From Candidatus Peregrinibacteria bacterium CG_4_10_14_0_2_um_filter_43_11 (GTDB lineage: Bacteria; Patescibacteriota; Gracilibacteria; UM-FILTER-43-11): a DNA stretch of 13,806 nt. The position numbers were made by a program, and so were the translations under genes. The stretch is taken from positions 1-13,806 of the forward strand of contig PFOK01000124.1 in assembly GCA_002792495.1 (NCBI GenBank). The letters are read 5' to 3'. Below are positions 6,554 to 13,246 of the stretch, piece after piece. Under the pieces are notes generated by a model. It saw only the letters and a list, made by a program, of their open reading frames with translations. It was not told the DNA's origin and ran no database searches. The number at the start of each line of letters is the position of its first letter. The first letter of the stretch is position 1.

Positions 6554-6641
6554 GAGAGAAATTCGGATCATTCGGATATGTACACCACCTCGTTCAACTT
6601 ATTATTAAGCTAAAACTAAACAGTCCGAATTCGAATCGCTT

Positions 6642-8351
6642 ATGAAAAAAGTCATTTACATCGAAGTCGACGAAGAAATCACCTCGATTTATGATCGGAT
6701 CAAGAATTTGAAACAAAAGATGATTTATCTGGTGGTTCCGCGTAAAGCGGTTTTGTTTCAAAGTTTGGTGAATTTAAAAATTCTAAACAGCAAGTTGAAG
6801 GAATTGGGACAAACCATGATTCTTGTGACGTCCGATACAACAGGAAAACACTTGGCAGATCAGTTGAAAATAAGAGCGGTGGGTCGGATTGAAGTGAATA
6901 AAATGGAAGCCCAGGAAGAAGAAAGTCCGGAAATGCGTATTCAGCCGATCCAGGCCCGAAGAAATGAGGTATTGAAAGAACAGCCACGTCGTTTTACCGA
7001 AAAAAAAATAACAATTGCTGAATTGATCAAAGAATTTCGTGCCCACGATAAAGAGCGCAAAAACAATGACGGCGCATTGTGGCAGGGGTTACACAGTTTT
7101 CATGCGAATCGTAAATTCTTGAGTCTGATCTTAGTCATTAGCATCAGTCTTTTTGGGTTGATCGGTTACATCGCTTTGCCGGGAGCAACCATTTATATTC
7201 GCCCGACATTCGACAACCTTGATCATACCGTCAATATCACTCTCGCGGACAAGCACAAGAATCAAAATTTATTGAGTGAAAATCAGCCCCATTTTATTGC
7301 AAGTGAGGAGGTGATCACCACCACCAAGCAGACCAAGATATTCAACACCACCAGTCAGAGGTTCCAAGGGCAAAATGCCAAAGGAAAAATAACGATTGTC
7401 AATACGGCTAATGAAGAATGGGAGTTGAAGGGGGAGACGCGCTTTAAAACAGAAGATGGGCTTATTTTTCGGAGCAAGGAGGGGGTTGTTGTTCCTCCGG
7501 CTGCGGTCGGTGCAGAAGGGGATTTAGCCCCCGGTAAAATCGTTATAACAGTCGAAGCGGATCCTTTTGATATGTACAGTAAAACGGTGGGGGGTCGTGG
7601 GAATATCGCTCCGGCACGTTTTACCATGCCGGGATTGAGCAAATACAATCAAACCCGTATTTGGGGGGAGAGTTTAGAACCGATGACGGGGGGAACCACT
7701 CAATATGAAAAAGTGGTTCTGGAGGAAGACATTGAAGCCGCTAAAAAACAGATCAAGGATAATTTGATACTCACCGCAAAGGAAGAATTAAAAAGCTATC
7801 TTGATTCTAAAAATAAACTCAATCACACTCATCTGGTTTTATTGGACGATCGCCGTTATTTAAAAACCGAATTGCTTGATTTGCGCATTTCGGATGATCT
7901 GGAAGGAAGTGCTCGCGAAAAATTTGAAATATTTGCAAAAATAAAGGCTCAGGGGATTGCTTATGATTCTGATCAGTTGTTCAACTTGCTAAAAGAAGAG
8001 CTCAAAGGACGCACTCACCCCAACATGCGTCTACGTGAAGAATCCATCTATCCCGATAACGTGGGATATGAAGTGATTGATGAGAACGATGTCGGCGGTC
8101 AAATCAAAATCACGGCTACGATCAAAGGGATTGAAGAATTTATTATTGAGCCTTCTCAGGAGGCCGGATTGCGATTGGGCAACAAAATAAAAGAAAAAAT
8201 ATTGGGGTTAAAGGTGAATGAAGCAGAAAAAATAATCAATAATTTCCCTGAAGTAGATGCGGTCTCTATCAAAACCTGGCCTTTCTGGACATCCTCCATT
8301 CCACGCATTGGAGAAAATATAAAAATTAAACTAACGGATGGCCCGAATTGA
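6642..8351 (+). CDS. Membrane-anchored baseplate-J-like domain protein
   Basis: A 569-residue protein in three parts. Residues 1-85 form a compact alpha/beta domain (VIYIEVDEEITSIYDRI, YLVVPRKAVLFQSLVNLKIL, TMILVTSDTTGKHLADQL), followed by a polar linker. One membrane segment lies at about 160-179 (LSLILVISISLFGLIGYIAL). The C-terminal part is predicted outside. Within it, about 240-340 reads AKGKITIVNTANEEWEL, TRFKTEDGLIFRSKEGVVVPPAAVGAEG and GGRGNIAPARF, the pattern of baseplate J/gp47-like and related beta domains. Residues 340-569 are further alpha/beta sequence with no motif I recognise. Similar proteins are, to my knowledge, common in Patescibacteria, where they are annotated as baseplate-J-like and have no proven function. 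The start ATG 6642 has no Shine-Dalgarno. It converges with the PrgI/TraC-N pair, with 19 bp between the ends. Confidence 0.7.
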   Translation: MKKVIYIEVDEEITSIYDRIKNLKQKMIYLVVPRKAVLFQSLVNLKILNSKLKELGQTMILVTSDTTGKHLADQLKIRAVGRIEVNKMEAQEEESPEMRIQPIQARRNEVLKEQPRRFTEKKITIAELIKEFRAHDKERKNNDGALWQGLHSFHANRKFLSLILVISISLFGLIGYIALPGATIYIRPTFDNLDHTVNITLADKHKNQNLLSENQPHFIASEEVITTTKQTKIFNTTSQRFQGQNAKGKITIVNTANEEWELKGETRFKTEDGLIFRSKEGVVVPPAAVGAEGDLAPGKIVITVEADPFDMYSKTVGGRGNIAPARFTMPGLSKYNQTRIWGESLEPMTGGTTQYEKVVLEEDIEAAKKQIKDNLILTAKEELKSYLDSKNKLNHTHLVLLDDRRYLKTELLDLRISDDLEGSAREKFEIFAKIKAQGIAYDSDQLFNLLKEELKGRTHPNMRLREESIYPDNVGYEVIDENDVGGQIKITATIKGIEEFIIEPSQEAGLRLGNKIKEKILGLKVNEAEKIINNFPEVDAVSIKTWPFWTSSIPRIGENIKIKLTDGPN

Positions 8352-8370
8352 TGACTTTTATCAATAAGGT

Positions 8371-9060
8371 CTATTCAATATTGATTTTACTGAAATCTTC
8401 AATTTTTTCGTGATGTGCGGTTCCGGGATTATAAATTTGGTAAAACAGTTCAATCAATTGCGGTGTCGTGAGTTGAGCCACTCTCAAGTTGCAGGCCTCA
8501 AGACCTACTCTGACAGAATTAACGCGTTCCGTAAGCCCTTTGTTCATCTCGTCAAATTCTTTATGACGACGTTTGATTTGGTCAACACTATCCGCCGCGG
8601 AAATGCGTTGCATGAATTTAGAGAACATATTTAAATTCTGAGTGCGGTAAGGATCAAAAGGGATCACGACGTAAAAACTTTTCTCCATGATATCCGCATA
8701 TTCAATTAATTTCTGAATGTATTCGCAATATTCAAGGGTTTGTTCACTCAGAAGCGAATTCTGATTTTTTTCACCGATTTGTTTCACATTTTCAATGTAT
8801 TGATTGATATCCAGCTTCCGCGAACGGATGACGATTTGGATGGGGAATTCAAGGGAATTCAAAAAATTCTGATAAGAATAAATGATCGCGTTTTGTTCAT
8901 CTTCCGATTTGAGATTAAAATTTACGCTGCTGGTTTGCAATACGGCACGCAAACCCCCGTTTTTAAGGACGACAACATCATCTTTAATCTCGGCAATATT
9001 CAGATAGAGTTGAGTGCTTGCAGCCGGATTTCCTTTTTTTTGATGGACAGTATCGTTCAT
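8371..9060 (-). CDS. TraC/VirB4 N-terminal-like protein (conjugation/type IV secretion related)
   Basis: A 229-residue soluble protein matching the N-terminal, non-ATPase region of TraC/VirB4 proteins. Visible features are YLNIAEIKDDVVVLKNGGLRAVLQT, then SVNFNLKSEDEQNAIIYSYQNFLNSLEFPIQIVIRSRKLDINQYI, YVVIPFDPY and the end region LTTPQLIELFYQIYNPG, where the ATPase domain normally follows. No Walker A motif exists, so the protein stops where the motor would begin. It starts 27 bp after the PrgI-family gene on the same strand, so the two are probably one operon. In related Patescibacteria a separate VirB4 ATPase gene commonly follows (family knowledge); here the next gene is on the other strand. 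Function is inferred as an accessory part of a pilus- or secretion-like envelope machine. Confidence 0.72.
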   Translation of the reverse strand: MNDTVHQKKGNPAASTQLYLNIAEIKDDVVVLKNGGLRAVLQTSSVNFNLKSEDEQNAIIYSYQNFLNSLEFPIQIVIRSRKLDINQYIENVKQIGEKNQNSLLSEQTLEYCEYIQKLIEYADIMEKSFYVVIPFDPYRTQNLNMFSKFMQRISAADSVDQIKRRHKEFDEMNKGLTERVNSVRVGLEACNLRVAQLTTPQLIELFYQIYNPGTAHHEKIEDFSKINIE

Positions 9061-9087
9061 AAATTTTGGTTTTAAATGACAAATGGA

Positions 9088-10209
9088 TTAATCCAAATTG
9101 ATTTCAATTTCGCCACGCTGAAGTTCCTTAAGATTGAATTCCCCTTCATGTTTGTTCTGTTGTTCGGGAGCTGGTGGCGGAGGAAGATCGTCTGTTTTGG
9201 TTTTTGCTTTAAGGGTTTTTTTAGGAATAAAAACAGCGGGTTTTTTTGAGTGGGTCGTATCGATATGCGTTTTAGAAGTAAGCGGAATGTTACTCGGTTT
9301 TTTCTTTCTGCGCCGTCGATTTTTTTTCTTTACAGGCAATGCGGAAGAATCCATTGCATCCGGTTTTTTCTCATCTAAATTCACTTTTGGCAAAGGCTCT
9401 TCTTTCGGTTCAGGGGGTAAAACAGAAGGAGAAACATCAGCGGACTGATCCATATGAAAAGGCTCTATCTGTTCACTTTGGGGAGGTAAAATGGCTTCAT
9501 CAGGCGGAATGTTTTTTTCTTCAGCTTCAGGAGCTGCAAGGACAGTATCAAAACCGATATCATCATTTAGATTTTTCTGAGTAGGGGTGACAGGCGGCTC
9601 ATCCACTTTCTTTTTAACAGAGGTAGAGGGTAATTTTGCCAAGAGATCAAGATGTTTCCCGCGGTCGTGCTTATGAAGACGCCAATACATATTGTCTGTT
9701 TCATTGGGTTGACGACCAAAAAAGGCCTGAGTTACAAGATCTTCATCCTGAACTTCGTCAATATCAGGATGATCAGCAGAATCCTTAAATCCATGGGAGT
9801 CAAGAATATGCGTTAGATCTTCAAGATTCACATTTTTTTTGTCAGCCTGCCCCACTACTTTATTCGCTTCCGCTTTTTCGTCAGTCGAATCCGGAATATA
9901 CAAGAAAGAGGGTGTAGCGCGATGATCCCACACCCGTTTTCGTGGCTTGATGTTGAATTCAATCAGCAGTAAGGCAAATTTAGTGAGTGAAAGATCATTG
10001 ATCTTAATCAGCGCCGCTGCGACAGCGATCAATCCCGGCAAAGCGATGACGATGTACTCAAGGGCATTCAAATCGTATATTTTGCTCAGAATGGAGAAGA
10101 GGACATAGCTTGTTCCGCCTCCGACAGAAAGCATGATTAGCTGTCTGAGGGTAAATGGTCCCACAATTTTGTCTTCAATGCCGACGTTCTGAGGAATTTT
10201 GTACTGCAA
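9088..10209 (-). CDS. PrgI-family membrane protein with long charged C-terminal tail
   Basis: The N-terminal 105 residues are a PrgI-family (PF12666-type) unit. They begin QYKIPQNVGIEDKIVGPFTLRQ, have two membrane segments at about 24-42 and 51-70, and a basic FNIKPRKRVWDHR motif. PrgI proteins are small inner-membrane components encoded next to VirB4-like genes in Gram-positive-type conjugation systems. The remaining 270 residues are unusual for the family: acidic, proline-rich and low in complexity, with a strongly basic patch (KKKNRRRRKKKP) and a Pro run (DDLPPPPAPEQQ). They are probably disordered and cytoplasmic. The start is a TTG at 10209-10207, chosen because the family begins M-Q-Y/F and no other start codon fits. 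A strong promoter lies 23 bp upstream. The gene continues into the TraC-N-like gene. Confidence 0.8.
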   Translation of the reverse strand: MQYKIPQNVGIEDKIVGPFTLRQLIMLSVGGGTSYVLFSILSKIYDLNALEYIVIALPGLIAVAAALIKINDLSLTKFALLLIEFNIKPRKRVWDHRATPSFLYIPDSTDEKAEANKVVGQADKKNVNLEDLTHILDSHGFKDSADHPDIDEVQDEDLVTQAFFGRQPNETDNMYWRLHKHDRGKHLDLLAKLPSTSVKKKVDEPPVTPTQKNLNDDIGFDTVLAAPEAEEKNIPPDEAILPPQSEQIEPFHMDQSADVSPSVLPPEPKEEPLPKVNLDEKKPDAMDSSALPVKKKNRRRRKKKPSNIPLTSKTHIDTTHSKKPAVFIPKKTLKAKTKTDDLPPPPAPEQQNKHEGEFNLKELQRGEIEINLD

Positions 10210-10231
10210 TAGATATAAAATTAATCTTTAT

Positions 10232-10260
10232 ATTATATCAAAAAAAGCCATAAAAAGCAA
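10232..10260 (-). promoter_or_regulatory. Promoter for the PrgI / TraC-N operon
   Basis: On the minus strand TTGCTT (10260-10255), a 17-bp spacer containing a T7 run, and a perfect TATAAT (10237-10232). Transcription would start near 10225, about 16 nt before the TTG start codon, with no Shine-Dalgarno in that short leader. Confidence 0.65.
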
Positions 10261-10288
10261 ATCCTTAAAGGTTGGATCCACCACTCCT

Positions 10289-12307
10289 TTATTTACTAAG
10301 TGTTTCTTTTAGCTCAATGGCCTTAATCCCTAATTCAGCCATTTCGCCACGAGTCATGTCCTTTCCGGGACCAAACGCGGGTAAAATTTTCCCTCCCCGA
10401 TTACGTCTTCCGCTCAGAAGACCATGTTTGACAACATAATTAACGGCTGGATAGTACCATTCTTGGGTAAAAATGTCTTCAAAATTTTCCTCACTTTTAA
10501 AGCCGTTGGCATCGTCGACATCAAAACCGAAGGCGCTGACCATGATTTTTACCGCTTCCACACGTTTGATTGGCTGTTCCGGACGAAAAGTGCCATCGGA
10601 GTACCCCTTGATGAGTCCGAGTTCGTAGGCTTTATTAACATAGGGTGCGTACCACGCATACAAAGGGACATCAGGAAAATAAGTGTCCTCAAGTTCATCC
10701 GTAGAAAGAACAGTCTCGCCAATGGCTTCGATAGCGATCTTAGTGAATTCAGCGCGGTTTAAAACGTCATCTGGTGCATACACGCCCTTGGAACGCCCCT
10801 TTACAATCCCGCGGCGCTGCAACGCTTCAGCGTAATTCTTTGCCCAGTGACTTTCCATATCGGTAAAAACAGCTTCCGAAAACCCCTCACCGGGTTGAGC
10901 GACAAAAAATACGCCCGTTGTGCTTGCCAGAATAACCACTTCCTTTTTCTCGGAGTCATACAAAACTTTAGTAGAGTCATATTTTTTATATTGTTCAGTA
11001 TCCGGATTAAAAGTAAACACAACCACTTCGGCCCCTTCCGTAAAACGGTCACTGAAGGGAACGATAATCCGATAGGGACGATCAAAGGTAAGCCTTCGGC
11101 CATCGGTCGGTTTGAATTCCAGAATGGATTTGAATGAATAACCAAAATTGATCGGGAATTCTTTACTATATCGATTGATAGGAGGGGTGATGTAACCCGC
11201 GAAAGCCTTACCGGAAGCATCGCTAATGTAGGTATTTTGATCAAATTGAACCTCGGTTCCCCGTTTTATGTTCTTAAAAATAATCGGGCGACTGATAAGC
11301 CCCCGGTGTTGAGCGGTGATATAAATAGCCGGTTTTGAACTGATCACCATCGGAACCGAAGATGAAAAAAGCGGTGCGGTAACCGAATCATCTTTGTAAT
11401 TGATGTCACTGCTTTTTACGTCGGTAACACAACTGTTATTCCTTAGTACAAAACCTTTTTCACAAGTTAGTACGCGGCATAAGGGGTAAGGGCTCACCCG
11501 TTCGCTATTGGGTCTTTTCGCACATTCAAAGGTATAAACTGCGCTCTTGGCCACACTGCGATTCCCCACCTGATCTACCGCGAAATAGCGAAGAGTGGAA
11601 TGATCCTTAATATAAAAATTTCCGGTATATTGAGAACTTTTGATTGTGGGTTCAGAGCCATCTAACGTGTAATAAATCGTAGCTCCGTTATCGATAAAAT
11701 CAAAAGTACTGTGATAGGGGTCAAGATAAGCCGTTAATGTGATTGCCTGAGAATAATTGTAAGTTCCCGCGGGAGGGGTAGCGATAACGGTAGGGGGAAT
11801 GGTGTCGATATGAACAGCCGTATTAAAAACGCGGGTGAATTCAGCCTCCGCGACATTCCCGGATAAGTCACGGATGTTTTTAATGTGAATGGCATGGCTG
11901 TCTTCAGAAAAAAGAACCTGCTTTAAAGCAATGGTTACGATATGCAGGGTATCATCCAATTTCAAGTCAATATCCAATGGTTTTGCCTGGTGTTCCAGCG
12001 TAATCGAATTCTGATTAACCGAAAGAATATCGATGGGCTCCGAAAAAAAGATCTGAATTTCTTTCAGGGTGGTGGGAACGTTATTTTCTCCCTCGGCGAC
12101 AGAAACAGAGGTGACTTCCGGAGGAGTTTGGTCTTCCAGTTTACAATAACTGTTGCAACCGTCACCATTGTTAAAATTGCCGTCGTCACACTCTTCCGTC
12201 TGAGATTCTTCAATCACTTTGTCTCCGCAATAGGCGTTAGCCAAAAAAGGGTAACCGAGTAATAGTGACAGGAACCCGATGATGATGAGTATTTTGTAAG
12301 AGCACAT
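10289..12307 (-). CDS. Secreted S-layer-homology protein with Cys-rich, Ig-like and chitobiase-like domains
   Basis: A 672-residue surface protein. A signal peptide at 1-25 (h-region ILIIIGFLSLLLGYPFL, cleavage after ANA) precedes CGDKVIEESQTEECDDGNFNNGDGCNSYC, a Myxococcus-type Cys-rich repeat (DUF4215-like). About 61-160 is an SbsA/Big_5-type Ig domain (PPEVTSVSVAEGENNVP, FSEPIDI, IRDLSGNVAE). About 172-262 is a chitobiase/hexosaminidase C-terminal-like domain (TIYYTLDGSEPT, LRYFAVDQVGNRS). A four-Cys segment and an unassigned beta-rich region follow. Three SLH repeats fill about 480-665 (HWAKNYAEALQRRGIVKG, WYAPYVNKAYELGLIKGYSDGTFRP, YYPAVNYVVKHGLLSG). SLH repeats usually anchor proteins to cell-wall polymers. 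I chose ATG 12307 because a predicted promoter overlaps the upstream ATGs at 12340 and 12328, and this start gives a normal signal peptide. Both upstream ATGs stay in frame as alternatives. Confidence 0.85.
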   Translation of the reverse strand: MCSYKILIIIGFLSLLLGYPFLANAYCGDKVIEESQTEECDDGNFNNGDGCNSYCKLEDQTPPEVTSVSVAEGENNVPTTLKEIQIFFSEPIDILSVNQNSITLEHQAKPLDIDLKLDDTLHIVTIALKQVLFSEDSHAIHIKNIRDLSGNVAEAEFTRVFNTAVHIDTIPPTVIATPPAGTYNYSQAITLTAYLDPYHSTFDFIDNGATIYYTLDGSEPTIKSSQYTGNFYIKDHSTLRYFAVDQVGNRSVAKSAVYTFECAKRPNSERVSPYPLCRVLTCEKGFVLRNNSCVTDVKSSDINYKDDSVTAPLFSSSVPMVISSKPAIYITAQHRGLISRPIIFKNIKRGTEVQFDQNTYISDASGKAFAGYITPPINRYSKEFPINFGYSFKSILEFKPTDGRRLTFDRPYRIIVPFSDRFTEGAEVVVFTFNPDTEQYKKYDSTKVLYDSEKKEVVILASTTGVFFVAQPGEGFSEAVFTDMESHWAKNYAEALQRRGIVKGRSKGVYAPDDVLNRAEFTKIAIEAIGETVLSTDELEDTYFPDVPLYAWYAPYVNKAYELGLIKGYSDGTFRPEQPIKRVEAVKIMVSAFGFDVDDANGFKSEENFEDIFTQEWYYPAVNYVVKHGLLSGRRNRGGKILPAFGPGKDMTRGEMAELGIKAIELKETLSK

Positions 12308-12326
12308 AAAAAAACAAGTTTCTTTC

Positions 12327-12354
12327 ATTCTAACACACATAAAACAATACTCAA
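12327..12354 (-). promoter_or_regulatory. Possible promoter of the SLH-protein gene
   Basis: On the minus strand TTGAGT (12354-12349), a 16-bp spacer and TAGAAT (12332-12327). The predicted start near 12320 gives a leader of about 12 nt before ATG 12307. The -35 box abuts the terminator-like stem at 12353-12382. Confidence 0.4.
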
Positions 12355-12382
12355 AAAAAGGAGAATTGTTACGATCCTTTTT
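12353..12382 (-). terminator. Possible terminator between efp and the SLH-protein gene
   Basis: On the minus strand aaaaagga (12382-12375) can pair with tccttttt (12362-12355) across a 12-nt loop, ending in a T run just after efp. The stem is AT-rich, so stability is modest. On the plus strand it also looks like a stem ending in T residues. Confidence 0.35.
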
Positions 12383-12391
12383 GATGGTGAA

Positions 12392-12949
12392 TCAAACCCG
12401 CTTAACGTACTCTCCCGTTTCGGTGTTCACAAGAATGACATCTCCTTCGACAATAAACAGGGGGACATTCACTGTGGCACCGGTTTCTAATTTGGCCGGT
12501 TTTGTGCCACCGGTGGCCGTATCTCCTTTTACTCCGGGTACGGTTTCTACCACTTTCAGTTCTGTTTTGGGAGGAGGTTGTATGCCTATAGGTCTGCTTT
12601 CATAAAAAGTCACATAAACTTCAATATCATCTTTAATGAATTGCAGAGATTCTTCGACCAAACTAAAGGGTAAAGCAAATTGCTCGAAACTTTCATTGTT
12701 CATAAAAAAAGCTTCATTTCCGTCGTTATATAAATACTGACAACGGGCCGTTTCAATATCTGCGAACTCAAAAGATTCGCCCGCCAAAAAAGTTTTTTCC
12801 AACGTAGAATCGTCGATCAGATTTTTTAACTTGGTGCGCATGACCGGCTTGCGTTGTTGTTTACGGTTGAATTGATGCCATACCACAAGGTAGGGTTTTC
12901 CATCGAGTTTTACAACAACACCTGTACGGATATCCGTTAATGTAGACAT
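12392..12949 (-). CDS. efp: Elongation factor P with atypical loop tip
   Basis: EF-P enters the ribosomal E site and helps form peptide bonds at consecutive prolines. The 185 residues show the three-domain order. Domain I (about 1-63) has DGKPYLVV and RTKLKNL; domain II has CQYLYNDGNEAFFMNNESFEQ; domain III has ETVPGVKGDTATGGTKPA and TGATVNVPLFIVEGDVILVNTETGEYVKR. Aligned without gaps to the E. coli protein, the loop EFVKPGKGQAFAR corresponds to QFNRKQQRKPVMR. The modified lysine (K34 in E. coli) becomes Gln32, and the flanking Pro-Gly and Gly are lost. Lys30, Arg33 and Lys34 lie nearby. No modification enzyme (EpmA, EarP, YmfI-type) is in the window. It follows the tRNA on the same strand by 82 bp; no Shine-Dalgarno is seen. 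Confidence 0.95.
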   Translation of the reverse strand: MSTLTDIRTGVVVKLDGKPYLVVWHQFNRKQQRKPVMRTKLKNLIDDSTLEKTFLAGESFEFADIETARCQYLYNDGNEAFFMNNESFEQFALPFSLVEESLQFIKDDIEVYVTFYESRPIGIQPPPKTELKVVETVPGVKGDTATGGTKPAKLETGATVNVPLFIVEGDVILVNTETGEYVKRV

Positions 12950-12967
12950 TTTAATTGGAAAGTTATG

Positions 12968-12996
12968 AATTTAAATGGGTACATACCACGAGTGAA
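12968..12996 (-). promoter_or_regulatory. Weak candidate promoter for efp
   Basis: On the minus strand TTCACT (12996-12991), a 17-bp spacer and TAAATT (12973-12968), giving a leader of about 12 nt. Both boxes are imperfect; efp may instead be read through from the tRNA. Confidence 0.2.
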
Positions 12997-12997
12997 C

Positions 12998-13021
12998 CCG
13001 CCGGAGCTTTAGCGTAGGCGG
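12998..13021. repeat. Small GC-rich palindrome between tRNA and efp
   Basis: ccgcc (12998-13002) and ggcgg (13017-13021) enclose ggagctttagcgta. From memory this resembles a dispersed ccgaagctttagcgaagg-type element seen in many uncultured-bacterial genomes. Only one copy occurs in this window. It could also serve as a tRNA 3' processing or pausing hairpin. Confidence 0.4.
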
Positions 13022-13031
13022 ACGAGTTGAA

Positions 13032-13107
13032 TGGTGGGCCTGCCTGGACTTGAACCAGGGACCAATCGGTTATGAGCCGACTGCTCTAACCACTGAGCTA
13101 CAGGCCC
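13032..13107 (-). tRNA. tRNA with anticodon CAU (elongator Met or Ile2), CCA encoded
   Basis: A 76-nt cloverleaf on the minus strand. It has a perfect 7-bp acceptor stem (GGGCCTG / CAGGCCC), a D-arm GCTC-AGTGGTTA-GAGC, anticodon stem GTCGG/CCGAT with loop CTCATAA, variable region TGGTC, T-arm CCTGG-TTCAAGT-CCAGG, discriminator A and encoded CCA. With a CAU anticodon it is either elongator tRNA-Met or the tRNA-Ile whose C34 is changed to lysidine by TilS. It lacks the C1:A72 mismatch of initiator tRNA. The C4-G69 and C5-G68 pairs and the D/T-arm wording are closer to E. coli tRNA-Ile2, but this is not decisive. Confidence 0.95.
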
Positions 13108-13182
13108 GGAAAATCTCTCTTCGGAGCATCGGACATAACGATAGCGTAATTTGAATGTGTTTTCAAGGGGAGTAGAGTAAAG

Positions 13183-13239
13183 ATTTAACCTTGTTTTATT
13201 TGTTGAATTATGTTAATATAAGAAGATAAATTTAACCTT
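13183..13239. repeat. 10-bp direct repeat flanking the right-edge promoter
   Basis: atttaacctt occurs at 13183-13192 and 13230-13239, 47 bp apart, just before and just after the predicted promoter. It could be an operator pair; this is inference from position only. Confidence 0.35.
13191..13219 (+). promoter_or_regulatory. Candidate promoter of the right-edge gene
   Basis: TTGTTT (13191-13196), a 17-bp spacer and TAATAT (13214-13219). Transcription would start near 13226, giving a leader of about 20 nt without a Shine-Dalgarno. Confidence 0.4.
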
Positions 13240-13246
13240 CAGTGTC

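Larger units (their letters stand above)
6376..6578. repeat. Split 9-nt periodic inverted repeat upstream of the baseplate-J-like gene
   Basis: Left part: tandem 9-mers at 6376-6411, including TCCGGATGT and CCCGAATAA. Right part: attcggatc (6561-6569) and attcggata (6570-6578). Atatccggatgtcccgaat (6382-6400) matches the reverse complement of 6561-6579 at 16 of 19 positions. The arms are 160 bp apart, and other repeats lie between them. The word here (ATCCGAAT) differs from those at thyA/pgk and folA. This region is part of the gene-free gap 6321-6641. Confidence 0.6.

Noticed and set aside
137..8351. UGA recoded as glycine, as in Gracilibacteria or Absconditabacteria
   Set aside because: UGA ends the sigma-factor, nnrE and baseplate-J-like genes at normal family lengths, and no conserved glycine falls on UGA.
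8347..8365. Bidirectional terminator between the convergent genes (attgat / atcaat)
   Set aside because: The 6-bp AT-rich stem includes the stop codon and has no T run after it.
8740..9075. 111-codon plus-strand frame opposite the TraC-N-like gene
   Set aside because: Antisense shadow: its low-complexity hydrophobic product mirrors the charged codons of the real gene.
6642..10209. Prophage or integrative conjugative element
   Set aside because: No integrase, relaxase, terminase, capsid gene or attachment repeats; only J-like and PrgI/TraC-like proteins, which are also ordinary chromosomal genes in Patescibacteria.
10801..11244. 147-codon minus-strand frame inside the SLH-protein gene
   Set aside because: It overlaps a well-supported SLH/Ig-domain gene in another frame on the same strand and shows no motif of its own.
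12308..12340. Upstream ATGs at 12340 and 12328 as start of the SLH-protein gene
   Set aside because: The predicted promoter -10 box overlaps 12328 and would place both codons outside or at the edge of the transcript. ATG 12307 gives a normal signal peptide. The promoter itself is unproven.
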